Part shown: piece by piece, positions 44,709 to 52,681 of the stretch | Layout of the letters: every line of letters begins with the position of its first letter | Position numbering within the stretch: position 1 is the first letter of the stretch | Notes under the pieces: model-generated | Told to the model about the DNA's origin: nothing | Database searches by the model: none | The model's input: only the letters and a program-made list of their open reading frames with translations | Program-made: the position numbers and the translations under genes | From: Shewanella insulae | GTDB taxonomy: Bacteria; Pseudomonadota; Gammaproteobacteria; Enterobacterales; Shewanellaceae | NCBI RefSeq assembly: GCF_009831655.1 | Contig: NZ_WRPA01000012.1 | Location: 62,001 to 126,000, forward strand | Direction: 5' to 3' | DNA length: 64,000 bases

Positions 44709-46991
44709 TTAGATCTTCGCTAGCGTGATGCCAGTAGTGTGGATATTCATGCCGCAGACGGGTGCGGTCGCATTGGGCAGCAGGTTGCCGCAGTGAACGC
44801 CCTTGCCGGTCGCTCTGGCGAGCTCTTTGTTTTTCGAGCCAAAGCCCATGTAGGCGAACACCGTATCCTGGCGAATACCTGGGGTGACCAGTGCGGTACC
44901 CTCTTCGCTACCTACGCTGCTGGTGAGGCGGATCTTATCGCCGCTGGAAATGCCTAAGCGTCCTGCGGTAACTGGGTGGATCCACACGCCGTTATCAGAC
45001 ATCAGGTTGGCCAGCATAGGCACGTTGTGGGTGGCACCATTGGTGTGCACCGCGACCTTGCCCTGGATAAAGTAGAGCTCGTTGTCCTGTTTGAGTTTGA
45101 CCTCGCGGTACTTGATCACCCCGCGACCGGCGGCCATCTTCTCCACCTTGTCCGAGCTAAGCTCAATCTTGCCGCTTGGGGTCTTGAAGCTCATGGCGCT
45201 GGCATAGGTGCCGTCGTCATCTGTGGGCTTGGCATTGGGGTATTGCTTAACGAATGCCGCCACCATAGAGGGTTCGCGCAGCATCAGCGGCTTGCCGTAG
45301 CTGACATAGCCTTTTTGCTTGATCTCGTCATAGCGAGCCATATCGCGATCCAGCTGCAGCAGCTGCAAACTCTCCATGTTTTCCCATGGGAAGTATTGCT
45401 CCAGGCCCATCTCGTGGCCTAATTCTTTGAAGATCTGCCAGCTTGGCTTGGTGTCGCCTATGGTCTCGACCACACGTTGGCGCACATAGTAGGCTGGGTT
45501 CTTGCCCGACTTGTCGGCGATCTCTTCGTCCCGCTCCAGATAGGTGGACTCGGGTAAGATGATGTCGGCGTAGGCGGCGGTCTCGCTGATGTAGACGTCG
45601 CAGCTGACCACAAAATCCAGCTTCTTCAGGGTCTCTACCACCAAGGCTCTGTCTGTCATGGTTTGCATCGGATTGGTGCGGCTCATCACCCAGGCCCTAA
45701 GCTGATAGGGTTTGGCTTCTAAGGTGGCATCGAGAATGGTTTGATAGATACCGCCAGATGACCACATCATGGCGTACTGCTCATCTACCTGATCGATACG
45801 CTTGGCCTGCGGCTTAGGCATGCCTTCGACACCGGGTTTACCTAGACCAGGAGCGACCTTGTCACCGGCAAACTTGTTGTAAGTTTTAGCCTTCTTACCC
45901 AGGTAGAGGCCGCCCTTGCGCTCAATGTTGCCGATTAAGATGTTGGCGGCAAACAGGGCGCGGCGCATCTCAAACTCTTCTGGGGTGAAGGTGGCGCGGT
46001 GACCAAAGTCCACTACGGCATGGGGCGCCTTGGCGGCAAACTCATGGGCGATACGGCGAATGTCCTTGGCGGGCACGTCGCTGATCCCCTCGGCCCATTC
46101 TGGGGTGTAGGCTTTGACTTCCTTGGCGAAGGCATCGAACCCTTCAACATGGCGCTCGATAAAGGCTTTGTCGTAAAGGTTGTCGTAGATCAGCACATGG
46201 CACAGGGCCAGCGCGACTGTGACATCCGTACCCGGACGTATGGCAAACCATTCGTCGGCCTTGTCGGCGACCACGGAGAAGCGTGGTTCGAATACCACTA
46301 ACTTGGCGCCTTTATCCATCTGGGCCTTCATCATGCCGCGAGTCTCGGACATGTTGATCCCTTCATAGAGATTGTGGCCGAAGTTGATGATGTACTTGGA
46401 GTTACTTAGGTCGCGCTTCACCTTAGTGCCAAACATCGCCTTGGCGGCAATCACATAACCACCCGGGCAGGTAGTGGCATGGGTAAAGGTATTAGGTGAG
46501 CCGAAGGCCTTACCCAGATGGAACAGGTGTCCCGACAGAGAGCCGGACTTGGAGGAGAAGGCCACGGCCTCTGGGCCATGATCTTGCTTAATTTGATTGA
46601 GCTTCTGGGCGATCGTCTTATAGGCCTCTTGCCAGCTGATCTCTTCCCATTTGCCTTCACCGCGTTCGCCCACCCGGCGTAGCGGTTTGACGATACGCTG
46701 CGGATCATACAGCAGGCTGTGACCGGCGCCGCCTCGGGCGCAGACTTTACCGCCAAAAGATTTGGCTGCCTTATTACCGCTAATAAATACATTCTTGTCA
46801 TCGACGACCCGTGCCGAGATGGGACAACGCGTCGAACACATTTCACAGATACTGGCGACTTCCTTGCCCACACCCTGTAGGGGTTTCTGCTCCAGCGCAG
46901 CTAAAGAACCGGGTAATAATGTCGCTAGCGCACAGCTTGCACCCCCTGCGCCGGCGCTCTTAATAAACGTTCGTCTATCAAGCTCTATCAT
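44709..46991 (-). CDS. psrA: Molybdopterin thiosulfate/polysulfide reductase catalytic subunit (PsrA/PhsA)
   Basis: Periplasmic bis-MGD enzyme of the DMSO-reductase family. The Tat signal RRTFIKSAGAGG (residues 6-17) precedes the Fe-S motif CEMCSTRCPISARV. The likely Mo ligand Cys lies in HATTCPGGY. 760 residues fits PsrA/PhsA and is much shorter than tetrathionate reductase TtrA (about 1000). Start: ATG at 46991, chosen because AAGGAGGA lies directly before it; the ATG at 47006 lies upstream of that site. The neighbouring ThsRS-like pair supports thiosulfate as substrate; polysulfide is the alternative. Confidence 0.9.
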   Translation of the reverse strand: MIELDRRTFIKSAGAGGASCALATLLPGSLAALEQKPLQGVGKEVASICEMCSTRCPISARVVDDKNVFISGNKAAKSFGGKVCARGGAGHSLLYDPQRIVKPLRRVGERGEGKWEEISWQEAYKTIAQKLNQIKQDHGPEAVAFSSKSGSLSGHLFHLGKAFGSPNTFTHATTCPGGYVIAAKAMFGTKVKRDLSNSKYIINFGHNLYEGINMSETRGMMKAQMDKGAKLVVFEPRFSVVADKADEWFAIRPGTDVTVALALCHVLIYDNLYDKAFIERHVEGFDAFAKEVKAYTPEWAEGISDVPAKDIRRIAHEFAAKAPHAVVDFGHRATFTPEEFEMRRALFAANILIGNIERKGGLYLGKKAKTYNKFAGDKVAPGLGKPGVEGMPKPQAKRIDQVDEQYAMMWSSGGIYQTILDATLEAKPYQLRAWVMSRTNPMQTMTDRALVVETLKKLDFVVSCDVYISETAAYADIILPESTYLERDEEIADKSGKNPAYYVRQRVVETIGDTKPSWQIFKELGHEMGLEQYFPWENMESLQLLQLDRDMARYDEIKQKGYVSYGKPLMLREPSMVAAFVKQYPNAKPTDDDGTYASAMSFKTPSGKIELSSDKVEKMAAGRGVIKYREVKLKQDNELYFIQGKVAVHTNGATHNVPMLANLMSDNGVWIHPVTAGRLGISSGDKIRLTSSVGSEEGTALVTPGIRQDTVFAYMGFGSKNKELARATGKGVHCGNLLPNATAPVCGMNIHTTGITLAKI

Positions 46992-47103
46992 GGTTTCCTC
47001 CTTCATCTGCCTGAGCAGGTGAAATCACACACTGTTATTGGTTTTTGTTCCCTCCCGCAGGAGGTCTGAGGCCATTGTTATCCCATATGAAATACAGGGG
47101 TAT

Positions 47104-47117
47104 TGTGGTAAACCACA
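47104..47117. promoter_or_regulatory. Palindromic operator candidate upstream of psrA
   Basis: TGTGGTAAACCACA: two 6-base half-sites, TGTGGT and ACCACA, separated by two bases, 113 bp before the psrA start. It could be the binding site of the adjacent response regulator. It has the wrong spacing for a standard CRP site. Confidence 0.5.
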
Positions 47118-47286
47118 TAGGCTGAGGTGGCGTGATCTGGCGCAACGATTTTTAGCGCGAATGTAAAAAAAGTGTGATCTTCGCTCTCGCTTAGAGGCAA
47201 GGAGGTGGGGGAACCGCTGGGTGATAAAGGCCAGGGATAACAGCCAGGCTGAGCCGAGTGAAAAGTCAGAAAGTGTATCTTAAGTG

Positions 47287-47910
47287 TCAGATTTGGCTGT
47301 ATTTTGCCAGTTCGGCCAGGTTGTGTACCTTGAGCTTTTTCATCACGTTAGATCTGTGCACTTCTATGGTGCGCAGCGATAAATAGAGTGCCTCGGAAAG
47401 TTGCTTGTTGGTTTTACCTTGAATCAACAGTTCCAGAACTTGATGTTCACGCTCGCTGAGGGTGGCCAGGTTTTGACTCAGCTGTAGCGCCTCGAAGGCC
47501 TTCTGGCTGTGGAGCATGCTCTTGTCGATGGCGGCCGCCAAGGCCTGACCCGAGACAGGTTTTTGGAAGAAGTCGCAGGCGCCCTGGCGAAAGGCGTTGA
47601 CCGCCATGGGCAGGTCACCATGGCCGGTGAGAAAGATGATCCCAAGTGGGCTTTGCTGGTCCAGGAGTTCCTGTTGCAGCGCCTGACCGCTAATTGCTGG
47701 CATGCGGCTGTCGAGGATGACGCAGCCTGGCTGGCTCAGATCCACCTCTTTAAGAAAGTGCAGGCCAGAGACGAAGGTGGTCATCTCATAGCCGAACTGG
47801 CGCAGCATGAAGCTGAGGGAATCGAGGACGGCTTCGTCATCGTCCACCAGATAGAGGGGCAGGGGCTGCGGCATAGGTTGAGACATAGGTTGAGGCATAG
47901 ATTGCGGCAT
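47287..47910 (-). CDS. FixJ/TtrR-type response regulator, ThsR-like
   Basis: Receiver domain (YLVDDDEAVLDSL; phospho-Asp in CVILDSRMP; Thr in IIFLTGHG; Lys in FFQKPVSG) plus a LuxR-type helix-turn-helix (LSEREHQVLELLIQGKTNKQ and LSLRTIEVHRSNVMKKL). 207 residues. Next to a phs/psr operon and a PhnD-domain kinase it matches the ThsR/TtrR arrangement of Shewanella. The first residues are a repeat (MPQSMPQPMSQPMPQP) encoded by a 12-bp tandem repeat, so the true start among several ATGs is unsure. Confidence 0.82.
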   Translation of the reverse strand: MPQSMPQPMSQPMPQPLPLYLVDDDEAVLDSLSFMLRQFGYEMTTFVSGLHFLKEVDLSQPGCVILDSRMPAISGQALQQELLDQQSPLGIIFLTGHGDLPMAVNAFRQGACDFFQKPVSGQALAAAIDKSMLHSQKAFEALQLSQNLATLSEREHQVLELLIQGKTNKQLSEALYLSLRTIEVHRSNVMKKLKVHNLAELAKYSQI

Positions 47911-48113
47911 AGCTTAAGTGGGTCGTTAGCCTTGTATTATACCTAGCCTAGCGCCTCTGCTTTTGGCTGGCAAAAGGGGCATTTGGGCCTTTGAGACAGA
48001 TCACTAAATGATAATTTTCTGATGGAGTCACGAGGGGATGTTTGCACCGCCTCACATCAAACTGCCCCTTTCTTGCCTAGAGTAGTAGGTTCAATAAAGT
48101 GACTGGGCGAGCG

Positions 48114-49982
48114 ATGAAAGGGCGATTGGGTTATTGGTTGAGATCTTGTCTGCGGGCGGGATGGCTAAATCTCTGTATATCTGGCCTGTTTGCGTCAAGC
48201 CTGTTGCTGTTTAGCCAGCTAGCCCTTGCCGCGACGCCCGAAACAAGTACCGACGACCTTATTCATTTCAGGGTCGGGGTGCTGGCTAATCACGGGGTGC
48301 AGAAGGGGATAGAGCGCTGGCAGCCCATGATGGAGTATCTGTCTCAGGAGGTGCCGGGTACGCATTTCGAGGTGGTTCCGGTGGATTTCGACGAGATGAG
48401 CCGCCAGCTGCTGGCCCACGAGCTACAGTTTATCGTCACCAACCCGGGGCAATACTTTAACCTCAGCAGTAACTTCCCCCTCTCCTGGCTGGCGACCATG
48501 AAGAGCCATATGCATGGCGGCGCCACCTTTGCCATCGGCTCTACCATCATCGTGCGCGCCGACAGCCAGATCTACACCCTCAAGGATCTCGAAGGCAAAC
48601 ACCTGGTGGCCAGCGATCCCCAGGCCTTGGGGGGCTATCAGGCCGCCATCGGCCTGCTGCATAAGATGGGCTATAACCCGGAGAACTACTTCGGCTCGCT
48701 GCGCTTCCTGGGCTTTCCCCTGGAGCCCATCGTCTATCAGGTGCGCGACGGCACGGTGGATGCGGCCATCACGCCCTTCTGCACCCTGGAGGAGATGATT
48801 CAGGACGGCCTGGTGAAGAAGGAAGACTTCAGGGTGATCCACCCCACCATGCCGGCGGGCTATGAGTGCCTGGTGAGCACTCAGCTCTACCCCAACTGGT
48901 CCTTTGCCGCCGCCGATACCGTGCCGCCAGCCATCACCCAGAAGATCACCCAGGCCCTCTATGCACTGGGGCCGGACCATCCCGCCGCCGTTCAGGCCAA
49001 GACCCTGGGTTGGACGGCGCCCATCAGCCAGCTCAAGGTGATCAAGCTGTTTAAGGAGCTGCAACTCAAGGCGCCACCGCCGCCGCTGCACTACACGGTG
49101 CTCAAATGGATGGAGAAGAACAAGGAGTGGGGCCTGGCGCTGCTGTTGCTGTTTCTGGTGTCCACCGTCTATCACCTCTGGCTGGAGTATAAGTTCAGGC
49201 AGAAGAGCGATTTTCTGATCGACACAGAGCGTCAGCTCAAGGATAAGGCGCTGCAGGTGGAGCGGATGAAGAGTGCGGCTATTCTCGGCGAGATAGGCTC
49301 GGGCCTGGCCCATGAGCTGAATCAGCCCATCGCCGCCATCACTCAATACAGCGAGGGGGGCATGATGCAGCTCAACAGCCGCGGCGATGCCGACTCAGAT
49401 CTGTATGAGCTGCTGGCCAAGATCAATGCCCAGTCTGCCCGGGCCGGCGCCGTGGTGCACCGCATCCGTGGCTTGCTCAAACGGCGTAAATCCCAATATG
49501 AAGCCCTCTCCTTAGACGAAGTGGTCACCAACACACTAGCGCTATTTCGCCGCGAGTTTCAGCAGCAGGGCATCGTCCTCACCCAGGAGGTGCGGGGTGA
49601 ACCCTACAGCCTGTTTGGCGACGGCGTCGGCCTGAGTCAGGTGCTGGTGAATCTGATCAAGAACAGCCTGGACGCCATGGCCGAGATGAAACCCGACAGG
49701 GAGAAGCGACTGCTGCTGACCCTTGAATATGGCGCCCAGCAGGCGACCCTCAAGCTGGTGGACAATGGCCCAGGCCTCAAGGGCAAGGCGCAGGATCTCA
49801 TGGCCTCCTTCTACTCCACCAAGGACGACGGCCTGGGACTAGGTCTGGCCATCTGTTGCGACGTGATCCGCCAGCACAAGGGGCAGTTCACCATAGATAA
49901 CTGTGCCGATCATGCCGACCTTCCCTGGCGGGAGGGATGCGTGGTGAGTTTGAGTTTGCCAAGAAACTCGGGGGCTTGTTAG
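48114..49982 (+). CDS. ThsS/TtrS-type thiosulfate or tetrathionate sensor kinase
   Basis: A signal/anchor (about 1-40) is followed by a periplasmic PhnD-like solute-binding domain (about 45-320: FRVGVLANHGVQKGIERWQP). One membrane helix follows (WGLALLLLFLVSTVYHLWL). The kinase then has acceptor His in GLAHELNQPIAAITQ and ATPase motifs NLIKNSLDAM, DNGPGL and GLGLGLAI. This layout is that of TtrS and ThsS. Start: ATG at 48114 or GTG at 48099; neither ribosome site is strong. Divergent from the regulator gene, so an autonomous sensor pair. Confidence 0.85.
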   Translation: MKGRLGYWLRSCLRAGWLNLCISGLFASSLLLFSQLALAATPETSTDDLIHFRVGVLANHGVQKGIERWQPMMEYLSQEVPGTHFEVVPVDFDEMSRQLLAHELQFIVTNPGQYFNLSSNFPLSWLATMKSHMHGGATFAIGSTIIVRADSQIYTLKDLEGKHLVASDPQALGGYQAAIGLLHKMGYNPENYFGSLRFLGFPLEPIVYQVRDGTVDAAITPFCTLEEMIQDGLVKKEDFRVIHPTMPAGYECLVSTQLYPNWSFAAADTVPPAITQKITQALYALGPDHPAAVQAKTLGWTAPISQLKVIKLFKELQLKAPPPPLHYTVLKWMEKNKEWGLALLLLFLVSTVYHLWLEYKFRQKSDFLIDTERQLKDKALQVERMKSAAILGEIGSGLAHELNQPIAAITQYSEGGMMQLNSRGDADSDLYELLAKINAQSARAGAVVHRIRGLLKRRKSQYEALSLDEVVTNTLALFRREFQQQGIVLTQEVRGEPYSLFGDGVGLSQVLVNLIKNSLDAMAEMKPDREKRLLLTLEYGAQQATLKLVDNGPGLKGKAQDLMASFYSTKDDGLGLGLAICCDVIRQHKGQFTIDNCADHADLPWREGCVVSLSLPRNSGAC

Positions 49983-50093
49983 CGGGGAAGTTAGCCGGTT
50001 TGGGCTAATCGGCAAATTAGCCTTGTTACCGTTGATTACATTAGTTGTAGTTTGAGTTTAGTTACTTAGTTGTAGCGTTAACCTGAGCTGTTA
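49983..50093 (+). other. Gap between the sensor gene and island 2
   Basis: Contains GTTAG-, TTAG- and TTGTAG-rich direct repeats; no terminator recognised. Confidence 0.3.
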
Positions 50094-50236
50094 CCTAACG
50101 CCTGCCCGGCGGGGGAATGTGCAAGCACTCTTTTGGCACGCTGTGAATATCCCTATACGCTTCACGGCGGCGTCCATGCCGCCGAGAGCCAAAAGCGCGC
50201 TTACACCCGTATCTAAACGTCTCTTCGATTTGGCGG
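50094..50236 (+). repeat. Palindromic repeat element, left copy of island 2
   Basis: Imperfect palindrome: GTGCAAGCACTCTTTTGGC pairs with GCCAAAAGCGCGCTTACAC, and the tip is CGGCGGC-GTCCAT-GCCGCCG. The inner end AACGTCTCTTCGATTTGGC is nearly identical to that at 36320. Frames inside it (for example 50119-50337) are not considered genes. Confidence 0.85.
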
Positions 50237-50246
50237 TATTGGGTGC

Positions 50247-50291
50247 GAGTAGCGTTTGGTGGCATGCTTACTTGTTGAGTGAGTTTGAAGG
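50247..50291 (+). repeat. 45-bp direct repeat (copy 2)
   Basis: Matches 36096-36140 at about 40 of 45 positions in the same orientation. Here it is internal to the palindromic element's inner end. Confidence 0.75.
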
Positions 50292-50418
50292 CCTAGTTGG
50301 GTCAAGGAGAGTTGATCACCATCTAGTAATGATTTAGTGGCAACCATAAGAGAATTAAGACGTTTTTTGTGGATGGAAGCGCATTGATTGCTAAGAGAGT
50401 CATGTAGTATCGTAATGT

Positions 50419-50529
50419 CACGCATGGTGTTGTTCTAGTTTGTTTTTGGCGAAATTGATTAGATCAAACAGCACCATGCGTGTCTACTAATTGATTGTAA
50501 AAGGAATTATCTGGGGATTCCCTAGATAA
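50419..50529 (+). promoter_or_regulatory. Leader hairpins before the 553-codon gene
   Basis: CACGCATGGTG (50419-50429) and CACCATGCGTG (50472-50482) form a perfect 11-bp stem around a 42-base loop. A second near-perfect palindrome, TTATCTGGGGATTCCCTAGATAA in two halves, lies at 50507-50529. Next comes GGCGTTAGCTC, which resembles the right-hand core of an attC or attI site and would be the cassette's left boundary. Confidence 0.5.
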
Positions 50530-50571
50530 CGGCGTTAGCTCTCATCACAAAAACTCAACATTGTAGAAAAT

Positions 50572-52233
50572 ATGAACATTGAAAAAGAAAAGGAACGGTT
50601 ATCACAGCAAAAAATGCTTGATTCCATTCTTCATGAGCCAAAACCAACAGAAATGTTGACGGTCTATTTCTCTGACTATGGAAGTGGAGATCATAATTAT
50701 GGGATCTACTGTGCTCTAGTTCCAATAGACCAAAAGGAAGAAGTTCTCTCAAGTTATACGTGGGATTTGAGCATTGGCTCAGGAATACCCGGTTCCTGCG
50801 TTTATTATGATGAAGGTGTAGAGACTCCCGAATATCACAGGTTTGGTAGTGATAATGGTGTTGAGCCTCTCGTTATTTGTAGAGAATTTCATGGCTTTAA
50901 AGATGACTATAAGGAAGTCTGTGAAGAGTTCCGGTTGTTTCATAATCTATATCATGATCATATCAACAACAGATATATAAAAATTGATGATGACGGTAAT
51001 GAAGCAATAATTATTGAAATAAAATCAAACCACATACAGATCAGAACAAAAGAGCTGAAACAATTTCTTGCCATTAAGGAAATGTATTTATCAATACAAT
51101 TTGACTGTAGAGAACACTCTCTACTTTCAGAAGATGAATTATCTCTTGATGGCAAAGAATCATCCGAAGAAAGTGAATTTCATATATGGACACTTGCATA
51201 TGGTGATTTTGGTGGCATTAGTGAGCATCAAGCTTTTTCTAGAATGCTGGGTAAAAAACTAATTAAACCGTTTCCTAAATCAAAAAGTGGCTTATATGGA
51301 TTCACAAAAGAAGAGCCAAAGAAATACGTCGACTTCATCATAGACTCAGATGAAGTAGGAGATGATGTTTCATATAGCTCAAACCCTGACTTGCTTGCTA
51401 ACTTTTTTGGTGCAAACCCAGAAGCACCAAATTATCTGACACCTGTTCATTTTAAAAAAGAGGTATTGGATAAATACTATGGAAAACCAAGCAAATATGC
51501 TGTTAGTGATTCTAATCTTAGCTGCGCGAGCTTGTGGGGACTACAAATAGATAATCACCATGACGGCAAGGTGTGTGTTTGGCTGGGGGATTTGGGTAGA
51601 GACCTTCCCTATGAGGAACAACTACATTGGAGATCATACAATATTGCACCATCTGGAGGTGTAAGCGAAACTTATTATAAGCGTCAAATAATGGCACAAT
51701 TTACTGACTCTGATCGCTTAGAGCATGTATTCAAATCCAAGTACTCCGAGTTACAAAAAGTTAGCACAGAAAAATTAGGATGGAACCTATTGCTCCCTCT
51801 AAATGATGAAGATATTCATCACTTTGAGTGTCTAAGGATTCCATCAACAAACGAGCAGCGTGATTTTGATGATCTGGTTCTTGGCCTTACCAAAGTTCTC
51901 ATAGACTCTTTAAATGAGAAGCAATTGAACAAATTCATTGAAAAAGAGTTGAGAGGAGGCATAAAAGGTGGGATATCTCGTTTAGAAGCCGTCTTTAAAA
52001 ATAACTGCATAGAAGAGTATGAAAATCATATTCAGTTTTTGCGTATGCTTCAAAACTTGCGCTCCAGCAGCTCAGCTCATAGAAAAGGCAGTAACTACAA
52101 AAAAATTGCTACCGAGTTTGAAATCGGAAGCAAAGATTTGATTTCTGTTTTTGGGGGAATACTAGCAAAGTCAGTAGATCTTCTGGATTATTTCATAGGG
52201 GTATGTTCCTCTGCAGAATTACAAAAAAGCTAA
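50572..52233 (+). CDS. Unrecognised 553-residue protein with possible C-terminal HEPN-like motif
   Basis: A/T-rich gene, cytoplasmic, no signal or membrane segment. N-terminal third is acidic (TVYFSDYGSGDHNYGIY). The middle has conserved-looking blocks KYYGKPSKYAV, CVWLGDLGRDLPYEEQLHW and YNIAPSGGVSET. The C-terminal 130 residues are helical (LIDSLNEKQLNKFIEKELRG) and contain R497-SSSSA-H503, an R-x5-H motif followed by RKG. That is the position and form of HEPN ribonuclease motifs, so an RNase-type defence effector is possible. The family is not one I can name; the HEPN reading is inference. Start: first ATG, weak ribosome site. The stop codon lies inside an attC-like site. Confidence 0.7.
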   Translation: MNIEKEKERLSQQKMLDSILHEPKPTEMLTVYFSDYGSGDHNYGIYCALVPIDQKEEVLSSYTWDLSIGSGIPGSCVYYDEGVETPEYHRFGSDNGVEPLVICREFHGFKDDYKEVCEEFRLFHNLYHDHINNRYIKIDDDGNEAIIIEIKSNHIQIRTKELKQFLAIKEMYLSIQFDCREHSLLSEDELSLDGKESSEESEFHIWTLAYGDFGGISEHQAFSRMLGKKLIKPFPKSKSGLYGFTKEEPKKYVDFIIDSDEVGDDVSYSSNPDLLANFFGANPEAPNYLTPVHFKKEVLDKYYGKPSKYAVSDSNLSCASLWGLQIDNHHDGKVCVWLGDLGRDLPYEEQLHWRSYNIAPSGGVSETYYKRQIMAQFTDSDRLEHVFKSKYSELQKVSTEKLGWNLLLPLNDEDIHHFECLRIPSTNEQRDFDDLVLGLTKVLIDSLNEKQLNKFIEKELRGGIKGGISRLEAVFKNNCIEEYENHIQFLRMLQNLRSSSSAHRKGSNYKKIATEFEIGSKDLISVFGGILAKSVDLLDYFIGVCSSAELQKS

Positions 52234-52282
52234 CAGGTGCGTGCAGGTGAGGCCTTCGGAGCATCTGTCGCAAGCGTTATCT
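52228..52282 (+). repeat. attC-like site at the stop codon of the 553-codon gene
   Basis: 55 bp from AGCTAAC (which includes the TAA stop) to GTTATCT. TAAC pairs with GTTA at the ends. Inside, GCG/CGC and CAGGTG/CATCTG pair with bulged TG opposite T. The tip is CCTTCGG. The end CAAGCGTTA matches the right core of classic cassette sites such as that of aadA1. Overlap of stop codon and left core is usual for integron cassettes. Confidence 0.6.
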
Positions 52283-52370
52283 CATAGAAATTTTTATCCG
52301 AAACTGACAGGTTAGAGTTAAGGCTTTAACTCGAAAATGTCCAAAAATGTTTTAGAGCTAGGCTGTCCAG

Positions 52371-52516
52371 TAACGTTAAATCGAAGAGGCGTTGGATACC
52401 TGGTGTAGATACGCCGGTGAGCTTCCGAAACAGGGATGTTTCGGCAGAGCCTAAAGGGATTTATTTATGGCGTCTCACAGGCGTATCTGCACAACCCCCG
52501 CCGGGCAGGCGTTAGA
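52371..52516 (-). repeat. Palindromic repeat element, right copy of island 2
   Basis: On the minus strand it runs from CTAACGCCTGCCCGGCGG to CGCCTCTTCGATTTAACG. GTGCAGATACGCCTGTGAG pairs with CTCACCGGCGTATCTACAC; the tip is CCGAAAC-AGGGAT-GTTTCGG. A further hairpin module GAAGGT-GCG-ACCTTC follows just outside at about 52524. Confidence 0.85.
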
Positions 52517-52681
52517 TCGCCATGAAGGTGCGACCTTCAGTTACCTATCCAATATCAATACGGCTTAGTCGCTTCATTCCATCACTCGAAAACGGGTTGA
52601 AATTCCCCTAGGATTGGCAACAACCTACCAATAAAACTCAACCTTCCATCAAACTCGATAAAAACTGAGTTCCCAGTTTTT

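Larger units (their letters stand above)
50094..52516. mobile_element. Island 2: AT-rich unit with 21-bp perfect inverted ends
   Basis: Outer ends at 50095-50115 and 52495-52515 are perfect 21-bp inverted copies (CTAACGCCTGCCCGGCGGGG plus G), each the outer terminus of a palindromic repeat element. Between them lies one low-GC gene of 553 codons with an attC-like site at its stop. The island separates backbone genes (sensor kinase and cydD). Flanking bases show RYYYAAC on the left (ACCTAAC) and GTTRRRY on the right (GTTAGAT), the core motifs of integron attachment sites. No transposase or integrase is present. A target duplication was not evident. Confidence 0.65.

Noticed and set aside
43186-47006. 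Tetrathionate reductase ttrABC as the identity of the molybdenum operon
   Set aside because: Subunit sizes fit PsrABC/PhsABC; TtrA would be about 1000 residues.
48423-49346. 307-codon minus-strand frame opposite the sensor kinase
   Set aside because: A long antisense shadow of a high-GC gene; rich in G, L and H without motifs.
50119-50337. 72-codon frame (MQALFWHAVNIPIRF...)
   Set aside because: It translates the palindromic repeat and the shared 45-bp repeat; no ribosome site and no independent coding signal.
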